DNA from: Ruaniaceae bacterium
GTDB lineage: Bacteria; Actinomycetota; Actinomycetes; Actinomycetales; Actinomycetaceae
NCBI GenBank assembly: GCA_030450655.1
Contig: JAKDIE010000005.1
Span: forward strand, 1 to 17,088
DNA: 17,088 bases
Direction: 5' to 3'
Shown here: in pieces, positions 1-8,395 of the stretch
How the letters are laid out: each line of letters opens with the position of its first letter
Numbering within the stretch: the stretch's first letter is position 1
Notes under the pieces: generated by a model
Told to the model about the DNA's origin: nothing
What the model saw: only the letters and a program-made list of their open reading frames with translations
The model's database searches: none
Translations under genes and position numbers: made by a program

Positions 1-161
1 ACGGCGCGCGGCGACTCGGCGTCAAGGCTGGTGCGTTGGTGAAGCTCGCCGCGACGGCACTTAAGGGTGGCGGCGGGGGCCGTGACGATATCGCGCAGGG
101 GGGCGGAACGGACGTCACCTCGATCCCCGCAGCACTTGCTGCTCTGAGGGCCTCTCTGTGA
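1..161 (+). CDS. alaS: alanine--tRNA ligase, C-terminal end (5' truncated)
   Basis: Only the last 52 residues are present. The reading frame starts at base 3 and ends at TGA 159-161. The segment reads GVKAGALVKLAATALKGGGG, then RDD, AQGGG and a short Ala/Leu-rich tail. This matches the end of the C-Ala domain of alanyl-tRNA synthetase, where a Gly-rich GGGGGxxDxAQGGG stretch is characteristic. The full enzyme charges tRNA-Ala and edits mischarged Ser and Gly in the cytoplasm. The catalytic and editing domains lie upstream of the window. The stop codon overlaps the ruvX start in a GTGA arrangement. The order alaS-ruvX-mltG is common in actinobacteria, which supports the call. Confidence 0.88.
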   Translation, partial: GARRLGVKAGALVKLAATALKGGGGGRDDIAQGGGTDVTSIPAALAALRASL

Positions 162-613
162 GGACAGGGGTGCGGCTCGGCGTTGATGTCGGACAGGTTC
201 GCATCGGCATTGCCCGCTCGGACTCGTCGGGATCGCTCGTGGTGCCAGTTTCGACGATTCGGCGTGACGGTAGCGATCTTGCCCGCATCGCGGGGATCGC
301 CCGAAAGTACGAGGTGATCGAGATCGTCGTCGGGCTTCCGCTCGGGCTTTCCGGCAAGGAAGGAAGCGCCTCCGAGCGCGCCCGCCACTATGCTGGGATG
401 GTTGCGGGGCGTACCGGCGTTCCCGTTCGTCTCGTCGATGAGAGGCTGAGTACCGTGAGTGCCCACGCTGCCTTACACGAGGCGGGTCTGGATTCGCGCA
501 AGCACCGCGCTGTCGTCGATCAGGTTGCCGCCACGGTAATACTCGAGCAGGCGCTGGCAATCGAACGCTCCACGGGCAATGCCCCGGGCGAACCTTGGAA
601 GGACCAGACGTGA
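158..613 (+). CDS. ruvX: RuvX/YqgF family putative pre-16S rRNA nuclease
   Basis: This is a 151-residue protein of usual family length with an RNase H-like fold of the YqgF/RuvX family. Family members act in 5' maturation of 16S rRNA or as Holliday-junction resolvase-like nucleases. The visible motifs are LGVDVGQVRIGIA at residues 7-19 with the acidic Asp10, VVGLP at 57-61, DERLST at 94-99 and the C-terminal VVDQVAATVIL with Asp121. Together these give the RuvC-like set of acidic residues. The GTG start at 158 overlaps the alaS stop (GTGA) and is preceded by GAGGG at 146-150, seven bases upstream. The C-terminal tail after residue 135 is short and polar. The gene is almost certainly co-transcribed and translationally coupled with alaS and mltG. 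Confidence 0.9.
   Translation: MRTGVRLGVDVGQVRIGIARSDSSGSLVVPVSTIRRDGSDLARIAGIARKYEVIEIVVGLPLGLSGKEGSASERARHYAGMVAGRTGVPVRLVDERLSTVSAHAALHEAGLDSRKHRAVVDQVAATVILEQALAIERSTGNAPGEPWKDQT
597..603 (+). promoter_or_regulatory. Shine-Dalgarno site that fixes the mltG start
   Basis: GGAAGGA lies inside the 3' end of ruvX, six bases before GTG 610. It supports GTG 610 as the mltG start rather than the in-frame TTG at 595, which would lie upstream of this site and has no SD of its own. Confidence 0.7.
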
Positions 614-1725
614 CGGACCTGTTCGATCAGCCAACGCGGCGCAGCTCACGCGAGAAGAAGAAGAAGCGATCTCGCTCGCTGCGCACAGGTGTCATCATCC
701 TGGTGTGCGCGGTGCTCGCCGTGGCCGCCGGAATGTGGGCCGTGCCCGCAGTAAGGGATCTCATCGACACATCCGCCGATGACTTCCCGGGCCCCGGCAG
801 TGGCGAGGTCACCTTCGAGATCCCCGCCGGTTCAACCGGTTCGGACATCGCCGTGATCCTGTTCGAGAACGGCGTGGTCGCATCCACAGAAGCCGGAGTT
901 GACGCGCTGACCGATAACCCAAGTTCGCCCCGCATCCAGGCGGGCACGTACCAGTTGATGGCTGAGATGCGTGCCGTGGACGCCGTCTCCGCGCTCCTCT
1001 TGCCTGAGAATCGGATCGAAATCTCGATCACGGTACCCGAAGGTTTCGTGTACTGGCAGGTGTTCGAGCGCATCGAGGCCACGTTCGGATTCCCCACGGA
1101 AGAGATCGAGGCCGCCGCAGCGGATACCGCTGCGATAGGCCTTCCCGCAGAGGCGGGTGGGCAGATCGAGGGCTGGCTCGCCCCCGCCACGTACCCCTTC
1201 CCACCCTCCGCGACGGCCACGGACGTGCTCAGCGCGATGGTTGCCAAGACCGTGTCGAACCTCAATGCGGCCGAGGTGCCGGCCGAGCAGTGGCAGGCCA
1301 CGCTCATTGCCGCATCCATCGTCGAGAAGGAGGGCCTGCCGCAATACTTCTCGCAGATCGCGCGGGTGATTGACAACCGGCTCACCCTGGAGAACACCGG
1401 TACCAACGGACTCCTGCAGATGGACTCCACCGTCAACTACGGGCTCGGCATCACGGGTGGCGTTCCCACCCCGGAGCAGATCCAGACAGATACGCCATTC
1501 AACACGTATATTCACGCGGGATTGCCGCCCACTCCGATTGGGGCGCCGCGCGCGGAGGCCATCCAGGCCGTGCTCAACCCGGCCGAAGGTGACTGGTTGT
1601 ACTTCACGACCGTCAACCTCGATACGGGCGAGACCAAGTTCGCCGTGACGTACGAAGAGCAACTGGTACTCGTGGACGAACTGCGGGCCTGGAGCGAGGC
1701 GAACAACAGCGGACAGGAGGACTGA
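610..1725 (+). CDS. mltG: endolytic murein transglycosylase MltG (YceG-like)
   Basis: MltG is a membrane-anchored lytic transglycosylase that cleaves nascent glycan strands and is thought to end their elongation next to the cell-wall synthases. From GTG 610 the protein has 371 residues. It has a basic cytoplasmic N-terminus (residues 10-25, Arg/Lys rich), one membrane segment at about 26-48, and an extracytoplasmic YceG domain. The catalytic Glu is in AASIVEKEG (Glu239 by my count). Further family motifs are [10 protein letters not shown] and the downstream segment [17 protein letters not shown] followed by ALNP-like VLNP. The start was chosen because GTG 610 overlaps the ruvX stop (GTGA) and has a GGAAGGA site six bases upstream. 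The stop TGA 1723-1725 overlaps the aroC ATG. Confidence 0.92.
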   Translation: MTDLFDQPTRRSSREKKKKRSRSLRTGVIILVCAVLAVAAGMWAVPAVRDLIDTSADDFPGPGSGEVTFEIPAGSTGSDIAVILFENGVVASTEAGVDALTDNPSSPRIQAGTYQLMAEMRAVDAVSALLLPENRIEISITVPEGFVYWQVFERIEATFGFPTEEIEAAAADTAAIGLPAEAGGQIEGWLAPATYPFPPSATATDVLSAMVAKTVSNLNAAEVPAEQWQATLIAASIVEKEGLPQYFSQIARVIDNRLTLENTGTNGLLQMDSTVNYGLGITGGVPTPEQIQTDTPFNTYIHAGLPPTPIGAPRAEAIQAVLNPAEGDWLYFTTVNLDTGETKFAVTYEEQLVLVDELRAWSEANNSGQED

Positions 1726-2918
1726 TGTTCACCTGGTCCACGGCGGGGGAATCGCATGGCCCCGCGCTTGTTGCACTGGCCGAAGGCGTCCCTGCGGGCG
1801 TTGACATCAACTCGCAGGACTTCGCGGAGGCGTTGGCCCGGCGGCGCCTCGGCTACGGCCGCGGTGCCCGCATGGCATTCGAGCAGGATGAGGTCACGAT
1901 CCTGGGGGGCATTCGCCACGGCGTGACGATGGGTTCGCCCGTGGCGGTGACGATCGGGAACACCGAGTGGCCCAAGTGGACGCAGGTGATGAGCGCCGAT
2001 CTGATCGCGGGCCCCGCGAAGGTGACGGGCCGCGGCGCCCCACTCACGAGGCCCCGCCCAGGGCATGCGGATCTTGCTGGCATGCTGAAGTTCGGCCACC
2101 AGGATGTGCGCCCGATCCTCGAGCGCGCCTCGGCGCGAGAAACCGCCGCGCGTGTGGTGGTTGGCACGGTGGCGGAGGCGATCTGCCGTCAGATTGCCGG
2201 AATCGAGTTCGTCTCCCACGTGGTAGAGGTGGGCTCGGTGTCTCTGCCCGACGGCGCTCCGCGGCCAGTTCCCGGTGACACGGCGGCACTCGATGCCTCC
2301 CCACTGAGGTGCCTTGACGAGGAGACGAGCGCGCGGTTCGTGGAGGAAATCGATGCTGCGCATGCGGATGCGGACACCCTCGGAGGCATCGTCGAAGTGC
2401 TGGCCTACGGCGTCCCGCCCGGCCTCGGAACATACGTGAATGGTCCTGAGCGACTCGATTCACGCCTTGCGGGCGCCGTGATGGGCATTCAGGCGATCAA
2501 GGGGGTAGAAATTGGCGACGGATTCGAGACCGCACGCCGCCGCGGTTCTGCCGCCCACGACGAGATCACGCGGGACGGCCGCTCCACCAATCGCGCGGGC
2601 GGACTTGAGGGCGGCATGTCCAATGGCTTACCGATTGTGGTGCGCGCGGCGCTGAAGCCCATCTCGTCGATCCCGCGTGCGCTGCAGACCGTGGATGTGA
2701 CCACGGGGGAGGCGACCACCGCGATCAACCAGCGTTCGGATACCTGCGCCGCCGCGCCCGCCGCCGTCATCGCCCAGGCGATGGTGGCGATCGAGATCGC
2801 CCGGGCACTTCTGGAGAAGACCGGTGGCGATTCGGTTGCCGAGGCCAGGCGGAATCTGGAGGGGTACCTCGCCTCATTCCCCACGACGACGGATGGTACG
2901 TGGGACGCCTCGCGCTGA
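1725..2918 (+). CDS. aroC: chorismate synthase
   Basis: AroC converts 5-enolpyruvylshikimate-3-phosphate to chorismate, the last step of the shikimate pathway, and needs reduced FMN. The 397-residue length is normal. The N-terminus has the family signature [12 protein letters not shown] (residues 6-17, with the active-site His), followed by [23 protein letters not shown] with the second conserved His, [11 protein letters not shown], and the C-terminal [13 protein letters not shown]. The ATG overlaps the mltG stop by one base (TGATG), and AGGAGG lies four bases upstream. Downstream it overlaps the shikimate-kinase-like gene by 19 nt. In many actinobacteria aroE precedes and aroB follows this gene; both are absent here. 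Confidence 0.96.
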   Translation: MFTWSTAGESHGPALVALAEGVPAGVDINSQDFAEALARRRLGYGRGARMAFEQDEVTILGGIRHGVTMGSPVAVTIGNTEWPKWTQVMSADLIAGPAKVTGRGAPLTRPRPGHADLAGMLKFGHQDVRPILERASARETAARVVVGTVAEAICRQIAGIEFVSHVVEVGSVSLPDGAPRPVPGDTAALDASPLRCLDEETSARFVEEIDAAHADADTLGGIVEVLAYGVPPGLGTYVNGPERLDSRLAGAVMGIQAIKGVEIGDGFETARRRGSAAHDEITRDGRSTNRAGGLEGGMSNGLPIVVRAALKPISSIPRALQTVDVTTGEATTAINQRSDTCAAAPAAVIAQAMVAIEIARALLEKTGGDSVAEARRNLEGYLASFPTTTDGTWDASR

Positions 2919-3355
2919 TCGGTGTACCGGGCTCGGGTAAGAGCGCCGTTGGTCGCGCCCTCGCGCGCGCTCTCGACGTGCCTTTTGTGGACGTTGCCGA
3001 TGAACTTGGCGGCCCGGGCGCCGTCGTCGATAGTGGCGAGGACGAAGCGACCCGCCTGGCGGAGCGGATCGCCGCAGCAGCCGATGTAGATGCCGTGATC
3101 GCGATGCCGTCATGGTGCACGCACGGTCCACAGTCCGCGCGCACCGTCTACCTGGTCGCCAATGCGGCCGAATCCTTCGCGCGTTCCGGCATGAACATCG
3201 CCGGTCCGGTGGGCCTCGTCAATCCGCGCAGCATGTGGGCGTTGCTGCTGCGGGAACGTGATCCCGAGTATCGTGCGGCGGCCGATCTCGTGATTGACGT
3301 CTCAGGTAAGAGCATTTCCGAGGTGAGCGGCGAGGTGCTGGCGCACCTGCGGTAA
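2900..3355 (+). CDS. diverged shikimate kinase-like P-loop protein
   Basis: Position directly after aroC and a Walker A motif GVPGSGKS (residues 8-15) in an IGxPGSGKSxVGRALA context identify this 151-residue protein as AroK-like. It is shorter than the usual 165-175. Compared by memory with Mycobacterium tuberculosis AroK, the first Asp (Asp31), the shikimate Arg of the FR motif (Arg52) and the C-terminal YR Arg (Arg125, in [10 protein letters not shown]) are kept. The second Asp of DxD is Ala33. The Gly-Gly-Gly loop is replaced by Met-Pro-Ser-Trp (69-72). The LID RPLL Arg region reads AGPVGLV. Those residues bind shikimate and ATP in characterised kinases, so activity is doubtful. GTG 2900 is the likely start (weak GGATGG upstream), giving a 19-nt overlap with aroC. 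It could be a low-activity AroK, a repurposed P-loop kinase or a remnant. The open frame is intact. The symbol is left blank because function is uncertain. Confidence 0.72.
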   Translation: MGRLALIGVPGSGKSAVGRALARALDVPFVDVADELGGPGAVVDSGEDEATRLAERIAAAADVDAVIAMPSWCTHGPQSARTVYLVANAAESFARSGMNIAGPVGLVNPRSMWALLLRERDPEYRAAADLVIDVSGKSISEVSGEVLAHLR

Positions 3356-3358
3356 GAT
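3353..3358 (+). promoter_or_regulatory. possible -10 element for efp
   Basis: TAAGAT fits the actinobacterial TAnnnT -10 pattern. It begins with the stop codon of the shikimate-kinase-like gene and ends 31 bases before the efp start. No convincing -35 is seen 16-18 bases upstream, which is common for actinobacterial promoters. The 34-nt gap after it is one of only three real breaks in the gene chain. Evidence is motif only. Confidence 0.35.
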
Positions 3359-3389
3359 TCTTGGCGCACCCTAACGAAAGAGAAGATCC

Positions 3390-3950
3390 GTGGCGTCTAC
3401 GAACGATCTGAAGAATGGAATGGTCCTCAACATCGATGGCCAGTTGTGGTCCGTGGTTGAGTTCCAGCACGTGAAGCCCGGTAAGGGACCCGCGTTCGTT
3501 CGCACCAAACTCAAGAATGTCCTCTCAGGGAAGGGCATCGACAAGACCTTCAACGCCGGCCTCAAGGTCGAGACCGCCACCGTCGACAAGCGCGACATGC
3601 AGTACCTGTATAAGGACGGCGAGGACTTCGTGTTCATGGACACGGCCACCTACGACCAGGTCCACGTCTCCGCGATCACGATGGGTGATGCGACGAACTT
3701 CCTCCTCGAAGGGCAGGACGCGATCGTCGCGATGCACGAAGGTCAGGTCCTCTACGTGGAACTCCCCGCCTCGGTGATCCTCGAGATCACCTACACCGAG
3801 CCTGGGCTCCAAGGGGATCGTTCCTCGGCCGGCACGAAGCCCGCCACCGTGGAAACTGGATACGAGATTCAGGTGCCGCTCTTCCTCGAGCAGGGAACCA
3901 AGGTCAAGGTGGACACGCGCACCGGGGGCTACCTCGGCCGCGCCAACTAA
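3390..3950 (+). CDS. efp: translation elongation factor P
   Basis: EF-P binds between the P and E sites of the ribosome and relieves stalling at consecutive prolines. The 186-residue length is typical and covers the KOW-like N-domain and two OB domains. The tip loop reads VKPGKGPAF with Lys32 at the tip, and the C-terminus has the family segment [31 protein letters not shown]. The PGKGP loop is that of an actinobacterial subgroup reported to work without lysine modification, consistent with no epmA/epmB-type gene in this window. GTG 3390 is preceded by a purine-rich AGAGAAG, and the 34-nt gap upstream may hold its own promoter. The stop overlaps the nusB ATG (TAATG). Confidence 0.97.
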   Translation: MASTNDLKNGMVLNIDGQLWSVVEFQHVKPGKGPAFVRTKLKNVLSGKGIDKTFNAGLKVETATVDKRDMQYLYKDGEDFVFMDTATYDQVHVSAITMGDATNFLLEGQDAIVAMHEGQVLYVELPASVILEITYTEPGLQGDRSSAGTKPATVETGYEIQVPLFLEQGTKVKVDTRTGGYLGRAN

Positions 3951-4402
3951 TGCCCCGGATCACCGCGCGCACCAAGGCACGGCGTCGCGCCGTCGATATC
4001 CTCTTCGAAGCCGATCAGCGCGGAATGTACTCGCCGCTCGGACTCTCCGATCTGCTCCAAGAACGCCTCGCGTTGACCGCCGCGCAGACGGCGCTTCCCG
4101 AGTATTCGGCGGACATCGTGGACGGCGTGTCGACCCACCTCGAGCCAATCGACAGCGTGCTGAGTGAGTACGTTCAGGGCCGACCGCTTGACCGGCTGCC
4201 CGCGGTGGATCGCGCGATTCTCCGGATGGCCATCTGGGAGATGTTCTTCAATCACGAGATCAATCGCACGATCGCGATCTCGGAGGCAACCACTCTCGCG
4301 GCGGAGCTTTCGACGGATTCCTCGCCGGCTCTCGTCAACGCGGTCCTCGATCGCGTGCGAAACGCTGAGACGGCTGTCTCGGCGGACCTCGGAGTCCACT
4401 AG
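3950..4402 (+). CDS. nusB: transcription antitermination factor NusB
   Basis: NusB partners with NusE (ribosomal protein S10) on boxA RNA to support antitermination, chiefly of rRNA operons. The protein is 150 residues, close to the usual 140-160, and is all-helical. Recognisable segments are ARTKARRRAVDILFEAD at residues 6-22, LDRLPAVDRAILRMAIWEM in the middle and the C-terminal AISEATTLAAELSTDSSPALVNAVLDRV, split here as AISEATTLAAEL and STDSSPALVNAVLD. The ATG at 3950 overlaps the efp TAA by one base with no clear SD, which suggests translation by reinitiation from efp. Its stop TAG is the start of a probable -10 box for the pyr operon. Confidence 0.95.
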   Translation: MPRITARTKARRRAVDILFEADQRGMYSPLGLSDLLQERLALTAAQTALPEYSADIVDGVSTHLEPIDSVLSEYVQGRPLDRLPAVDRAILRMAIWEMFFNHEINRTIAISEATTLAAELSTDSSPALVNAVLDRVRNAETAVSADLGVH

Positions 4403-4405
4403 ACT
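4400..4405 (+). promoter_or_regulatory. probable -10 element of the pyr operon
   Basis: TAGACT is a good actinobacterial TAnnnT -10. It includes the nusB stop codon (4400-4402). A start about 6-7 bases downstream (around 4411-4412) would give a leader of about 50 nt that contains the whole PyrR hairpin and the SD. The upstream -35 region is poor (TCTCGG at 17-bp spacing). Confidence 0.45.
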
Positions 4406-4421
4406 AACTCTCGATAATGTT

Positions 4422-4455
4422 CCTTTAACTCCGTCCCGTGAGGCGGTTAAGGAGG
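4422..4455 (+). promoter_or_regulatory. PyrR-binding RNA hairpin and sequestered SD of pyrR
   Basis: The pyrR leader has an outer stem of 4423-4429 (CTTTAAC) with 4446-4452 (GTTAAGG), including one G-U pair, and an upper CG/CG step (4432-4433 with 4444-4445). The loop core TCCCGTGAGG (4434-4443) matches the conserved PyrR-binding pattern UCCNGNGAGG. The 3' arm runs into the SD AAGGAGG (4449-4455), seven bases before GTG 4463, so folding hides AAGG of the SD. PyrR binding to such hairpins is stimulated by UMP in characterised systems. In Mycobacterium smegmatis, PyrR represses translation through this type of leader rather than by attenuation. No terminator follows, so translational repression is inferred here. 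Confidence 0.82.
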
Positions 4456-4462
4456 CCACTAG

Positions 4463-4993
4463 GTGTCCCGAAATATCATGGATGCGGGCGATATCGCGCG
4501 CTCCCTCACCCGGATCTCCCACGAGATCCTCGAAAAGAACCACGGGGCGTCAGGCCTCATGATTCTTGGAATCCTCCGCAGAGGAGCCCCGCTCGCACAA
4601 CGCATCGCCGCGAATATCGCCGCGTCGGGCGAAGAAGTCGCCGTGGGTTCCCTCGATATCACTCCCTACCGGGATGATTTGCGCACCTCCCCGACCCGTG
4701 CGATGGAGCTCTCCGAACTCCCACTTGACGGCGTTGATGGGAAGGTCGTGGTCCTGATCGACGACGTCCTCTACTCGGGGCGGACAGTCCGGGCGGCGCT
4801 TGACGCTGTCCTCGACATCGGCCGTCCCGAACGCATCCAGCTCGCCGTCCTGGTAGACCGGGGTCACCGCGAACTGCCGATCCGCCCGGATTTCGTGGGC
4901 AAAAACATCCCCACGTCGCATGAAGAGCGCGTCACGGTGTCACTGGAAGAGATCGACGGATACGACGCCGTCATTATCGAGGAGGGGCGATGA
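4463..4993 (+). CDS. pyrR: bifunctional pyr operon RNA-binding regulator / uracil phosphoribosyltransferase PyrR
   Basis: PyrR senses uridine nucleotides and binds the pyr leader RNA to repress the operon; many members also make UMP from uracil and PRPP. The 176-residue length is normal. The PRPP-binding signature [17 protein letters not shown] lies at about 96-112, and the N-terminus has the family segment [18 protein letters not shown]. The phosphoribosyltransferase tail [20 protein letters not shown] is intact. GTG 4463 was chosen for the near-perfect AAGGAGG seven bases upstream, which lies within the PyrR hairpin, so the gene is autoregulated. The stop overlaps the pyrB start (ATGA). Confidence 0.96.
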   Translation: MSRNIMDAGDIARSLTRISHEILEKNHGASGLMILGILRRGAPLAQRIAANIAASGEEVAVGSLDITPYRDDLRTSPTRAMELSELPLDGVDGKVVVLIDDVLYSGRTVRAALDAVLDIGRPERIQLAVLVDRGHRELPIRPDFVGKNIPTSHEERVTVSLEEIDGYDAVIIEEGR

Positions 4994-5952
4994 AGCATCT
5001 GCTGAATACGAAAGACCTGAGCCTCGATGAGGCGCTGCTGATCCTCGATACCGCGGAGGCGATGGCGCAGACTCAATCCCGCCAGATGAAGAAGCTCCCC
5101 GCGCTGCGCGGCCGCACGGTGGTCAACCTCTTCTTCGAAGATTCCACACGCACCCGGATCTCCTTCGAGGCTGCGGCAAAGCGGCTCTCTGCGGACGTGA
5201 TCAACTTCTCCGGCAAGGGTTCGTCCGTGTCAAAGGGCGAGTCCCTGAAGGACACCGCGCAGACCCTGAACGCGATGGGGATCGACGCGGTCGTCATCCG
5301 GCACTCTGCCTCGGGCGCACCCCAACGTCTCGCGGAGACCGACTGGATCGATGTTCCGATCCTCAATGCCGGTGACGGCGCCCACCAGCACCCCACGCAG
5401 GCACTGCTGGACGCCTTCACGATGCGGCGCTGGCTCGTGGGTGGAGGATCGGCGGTTCCCGCCGGAACAGGTCTCGAGGGCAAGAAGGTTGCCATCGTGG
5501 GCGATATTCTGCACTCGCGCGTGGTGCGCTCGAACGTTGATCTCCTCCACACGATGGGTGCCGAGGTCACCGTGGTGGGCCCGCCCACGTTGATTCCGGT
5601 GGGCGCCGAGTCGTGGCCAGCCCGGATCACGTACGGCCTCGATGACGTGATCGAGGACCTCGACGCGCTCATGATGCTGCGCGTCCAATACGAGCGGATG
5701 GCGGGCGGCGGGTTCTTCCCCTCACCCCAGGAGTACACCCGCACGTACGGCCTCGACGCCGATCGCCTCGCACGGCTGCCAGAGCACGCCATCGTGATGC
5801 ACCCGGGCCCGATGAATCGCGGCCTGGAAATCTCCGCGGAGGCCGCAGATTCGCCCCGCGCGGTGATCCTCGACCAGGTGGCAAACGGCGTCTACGTGCG
5901 CATGGCCGCTCTCTACTTACTTCTCGCTTCGGATGAAGGGTCCCTCTCATGA
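4990..5952 (+). CDS. pyrB: aspartate carbamoyltransferase catalytic subunit
   Basis: PyrB condenses carbamoyl phosphate with aspartate, the committed step of pyrimidine synthesis. At 320 residues it is a standard catalytic chain. The carbamoyl-phosphate loop is [13 protein letters not shown] (48-60, Ser-Thr-Arg-Thr-Arg at 52-56). Lys82 lies in SKGES, HPTQ is at 134-137, the aspartate-binding RVQxER at 231-236 and HPGPMNRG at 271-278. No pyrI regulatory subunit is present, as usual in actinobacteria, so control probably rests on PyrR and substrate supply. GGAGGGG at 4981-4987 is the SD. The gene overlaps pyrR and pyrC by 4 nt each (ATGA). Confidence 0.97.
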   Translation: MKHLLNTKDLSLDEALLILDTAEAMAQTQSRQMKKLPALRGRTVVNLFFEDSTRTRISFEAAAKRLSADVINFSGKGSSVSKGESLKDTAQTLNAMGIDAVVIRHSASGAPQRLAETDWIDVPILNAGDGAHQHPTQALLDAFTMRRWLVGGGSAVPAGTGLEGKKVAIVGDILHSRVVRSNVDLLHTMGAEVTVVGPPTLIPVGAESWPARITYGLDDVIEDLDALMMLRVQYERMAGGGFFPSPQEYTRTYGLDADRLARLPEHAIVMHPGPMNRGLEISAEAADSPRAVILDQVANGVYVRMAALYLLLASDEGSLS

Positions 5953-7235
5953 AGTACGCGATCATTGGCGCCCGCATCCTGGATGATGCGACACCCACGA
6001 ACATTGAAGTGACCGACGGCGTCATCACGGCACTTGGTGCCGAGGTGGCACCGGACGCTGAGGTGATTGGCGCGGCGGGAACGGTGGCGTTGCCCGGCCT
6101 CGTGGACATCCACACTCATCTGCGTGAACCCGGGCGGGAGGACGCCGAGACGGTCTTGACCGGTTCGCGTGCGGCCGCCAAGGGTGGTTTTACCGCAGTC
6201 CACGCGATGGCGAACACGAACCCGGTCCAGGACACGGCGGGCGTCGTCGAGCAGGTGTTCCAGCTCGGCCAGGAGGCCGGGTACGTGGACGTGCGTCCGG
6301 TGGGCGCCGTCTCCGTGGGTCTCGCGGGGGAGAAGCTCGCCGAACTTGGGGCGATGGCAGGCTCGCGCGCACGGGTCCGGGTGTTCTCGGACGACGGCAT
6401 GTGCGTGCACGATCCGGTCCTGATGCGCCGGGCGCTCGAGTACGTGAAGGTGTTCGACGGCGTGGTGGCGCAGCATGCGCAGGATCCGCGGATGACAAAG
6501 GGTTCCCAGATGCACGAGGGGATCATCTCTGCCGAGCTCGGCCTCACTGGCTGGCCGGCCGCCGCCGAGGAATCGATCATCGCGCGGGACGTGCTCCTGG
6601 CGCAGCACGTGGGTTCGCGCCTGCATGTGTGTCACTTGAGTACAGGCGGCGCGGTGGACATCATCCGCTGGGCCAAAGAGCGCGGCATCAACGTGACGGC
6701 CGAGGCCACCCCGCATCACCTCCTGCTCACCGATGAGCGCGTGCGCTCCTTCGATCCGGTGTTCAAGGTGAACCCGCCGCTGCGGACCGAAGCGGACATC
6801 ATGGCCGTGCGGCAGGGTCTTGCGGACGGCACCATCGACGTCGTCGGCACGGATCACGCGCCGCACCCGAACGAGGACAAGGACTGCGAGTGGGCGGCTG
6901 GTGCGAACGGCATGCTCGGGCTGGAGACGGCGCTCTCGATCGTCATCAAGACGATGGTGGAGCCGGGCCTCCTCGACTGGGCGGGCGTGGCGCGGGTGCT
7001 CTCCGAGACCCCGGCGAAGATCGGGCGGCTGGACAATCAAGGCCGGCCGATCGCGCTCGGTGAGCCGGCGAACCTCTGCTTCGTGAACCCCACGGCCACC
7101 TGGACCGTGGAGCGGCGCGCCCTCCAATCGAAATCCCGCAACACGCCGTATCACGGGATGGAGTTGCCGGGTGTGGTCGAGACCGTGCTGTTCAGAGGCC
7201 GACCCACAGTGCTTCGCGCACAGGTGGTCGTATGA
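5949..7235 (+). CDS. pyrC: dihydroorotase (class I)
   Basis: PyrC cyclises carbamoyl aspartate to dihydroorotate. The protein is 428 residues and belongs to the class I amidohydrolases. The metal ligands expected from class I structures are visible: His55 and His57 in [11 protein letters not shown], Asp148 in FSDDG as the bridging acid in place of the carboxylated Lys of class II, His176 in AQHAQD, His229 in VCHLST and Asp302 in GTDHAPH. The substrate-binding stretches HAMANTNP and VNPPLR are present. This makes it a likely active enzyme rather than an inactive PyrC-like partner. GAAGGG at 5935-5940 is the SD. It overlaps pyrB and carA by 4 nt each. Confidence 0.96.
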   Translation: MKYAIIGARILDDATPTNIEVTDGVITALGAEVAPDAEVIGAAGTVALPGLVDIHTHLREPGREDAETVLTGSRAAAKGGFTAVHAMANTNPVQDTAGVVEQVFQLGQEAGYVDVRPVGAVSVGLAGEKLAELGAMAGSRARVRVFSDDGMCVHDPVLMRRALEYVKVFDGVVAQHAQDPRMTKGSQMHEGIISAELGLTGWPAAAEESIIARDVLLAQHVGSRLHVCHLSTGGAVDIIRWAKERGINVTAEATPHHLLLTDERVRSFDPVFKVNPPLRTEADIMAVRQGLADGTIDVVGTDHAPHPNEDKDCEWAAGANGMLGLETALSIVIKTMVEPGLLDWAGVARVLSETPAKIGRLDNQGRPIALGEPANLCFVNPTATWTVERRALQSKSRNTPYHGMELPGVVETVLFRGRPTVLRAQVVV

Positions 7236-8395
7236 CCGCCGGACGCCAGCAGGCCGTCCTGGTCCTGGAGGACGGCCTCTTTCAGGTGGGATACGCCTAC
7301 GGCGCCGTGGGACGCACGGTGGGCGAGATCGTGTTCTCGACCGGTATGACCGGCTATCAGGAGACGCTCACGGACCCGTCGTACCACCGGCAGATCGTGC
7401 TGATGACCGCGCCACACGTGGGAAACACGGGAGTTAACGACGAGGACCCGGAATCTCACCGGGTGTGGGTGGCGGGATTCGTGGTGCGCGATCCCGCCCG
7501 GCGCGCCTCCAACTGGCGGGCGCGCCGCGAACTTGAGGACGAGTTAATCGATCAGGAAGTCGTGGGAATCTGCGACGTCGATACGCGCGCGCTCACGCGG
7601 CACCTGAGGGACCGCGGCGTGATGCGGGCCGGGATCTTCTCCGGATCCGCACTGCCCGCTGGGGCGACCATCGGGAGTCCCCAAGCGATTGAGGTGCTGC
7701 TCGATATCGTGCACGGCGCGCCGCTGATGTCCGGTGCCGAACTGGCGAGCGAGGTGACCACCGCGGAACGGTACGTGGTCGAGCCGGAAGGCGAGCCCGT
7801 GGCGACGGTTGTGGCCGTCGATCTTGGGATTAAGGCGCGCACACCGCAGCAGCTTGCGGAGCGTGGGGTGCGCGTGCAGGTGGTGCCGCAGAGCACGAGC
7901 CTCGCCGAAATTCTCAGCTACGAGCCTGATGGCGTGTTCTATTCCAACGGCCCAGGGGACCCGGAGGCCGCCACGCACGAGATCGATGTGCTGCGCGGAG
8001 TCCTCGATGCAGGCGTGCCGTTCTTCGGCATCTGCCTCGGCAACCAACTGCTGGGCCGGGCGCTCGGATACGGCACGTACAAGCTCGAGTATGGGCATCG
8101 CGGAGTCAATCAGCCCGTGCTGGACCGCGCCACCGGCAAGGTCGAGATTACGGCACATAACCACGGCTTCGCCGTGGACATGCCCACGGACGAGCCGTCG
8201 GTAGCGCCGTACGATGGCGGCCGATTCGGCTATGCCGAGGTCTCTCACATTGGTTTGAACGACGGCGTCGTGGAGGGTATCCGCGCGCTGGATATCCCTG
8301 CCTTCTCCGTGCAATATCACCCTGAGGCTGCGGCCGGTCCGCACGACGGGGAACATCTCTTCGATCGCTTCATCGCGATGATGAAAGGACGCTAA
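7232..8395 (+). CDS. carA: carbamoyl-phosphate synthase small subunit
   Basis: CarA is the glutaminase subunit that supplies ammonia to CarB. The 387-residue protein has the N-terminal CPSase_sm domain ([41 protein letters not shown]) and a C-terminal class I glutamine amidotransferase domain from about residue 192. The catalytic triad is Cys268 in [12 protein letters not shown] with His363 and Glu365 in QYHPE. The segment [14 protein letters not shown] is typical of CarA rather than of other amidotransferases. AGGTGG at 7222-7227 precedes the ATG. It overlaps pyrC by 4 nt and carB by 1 nt (TAATG), so the two subunits are translationally coupled, as expected for a heterodimer. Confidence 0.97.
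   Translation: MTAGRQQAVLVLEDGLFQVGYAYGAVGRTVGEIVFSTGMTGYQETLTDPSYHRQIVLMTAPHVGNTGVNDEDPESHRVWVAGFVVRDPARRASNWRARRELEDELIDQEVVGICDVDTRALTRHLRDRGVMRAGIFSGSALPAGATIGSPQAIEVLLDIVHGAPLMSGAELASEVTTAERYVVEPEGEPVATVVAVDLGIKARTPQQLAERGVRVQVVPQSTSLAEILSYEPDGVFYSNGPGDPEAATHEIDVLRGVLDAGVPFFGICLGNQLLGRALGYGTYKLEYGHRGVNQPVLDRATGKVEITAHNHGFAVDMPTDEPSVAPYDGGRFGYAEVSHIGLNDGVVEGIRALDIPAFSVQYHPEAAAGPHDGEHLFDRFIAMMKGR

Noticed and set aside
4417..4428. Tiny upstream frame (ATG, two codons, TAA) in the pyrR leader
   Set aside because: There is no Shine-Dalgarno before it, and its bases are explained by the 5' arm of the PyrR hairpin.
4403..4462. Rho-independent terminator or attenuator after nusB
   Set aside because: The only hairpin is the PyrR-binding stem and it is followed by an SD, not by a T-run.
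5913..7154. 413-codon minus-strand frame opposite pyrC
   Set aside because: It is a shadow of pyrC with no recognisable domain; pyrC has all metal ligands and coupled junctions.
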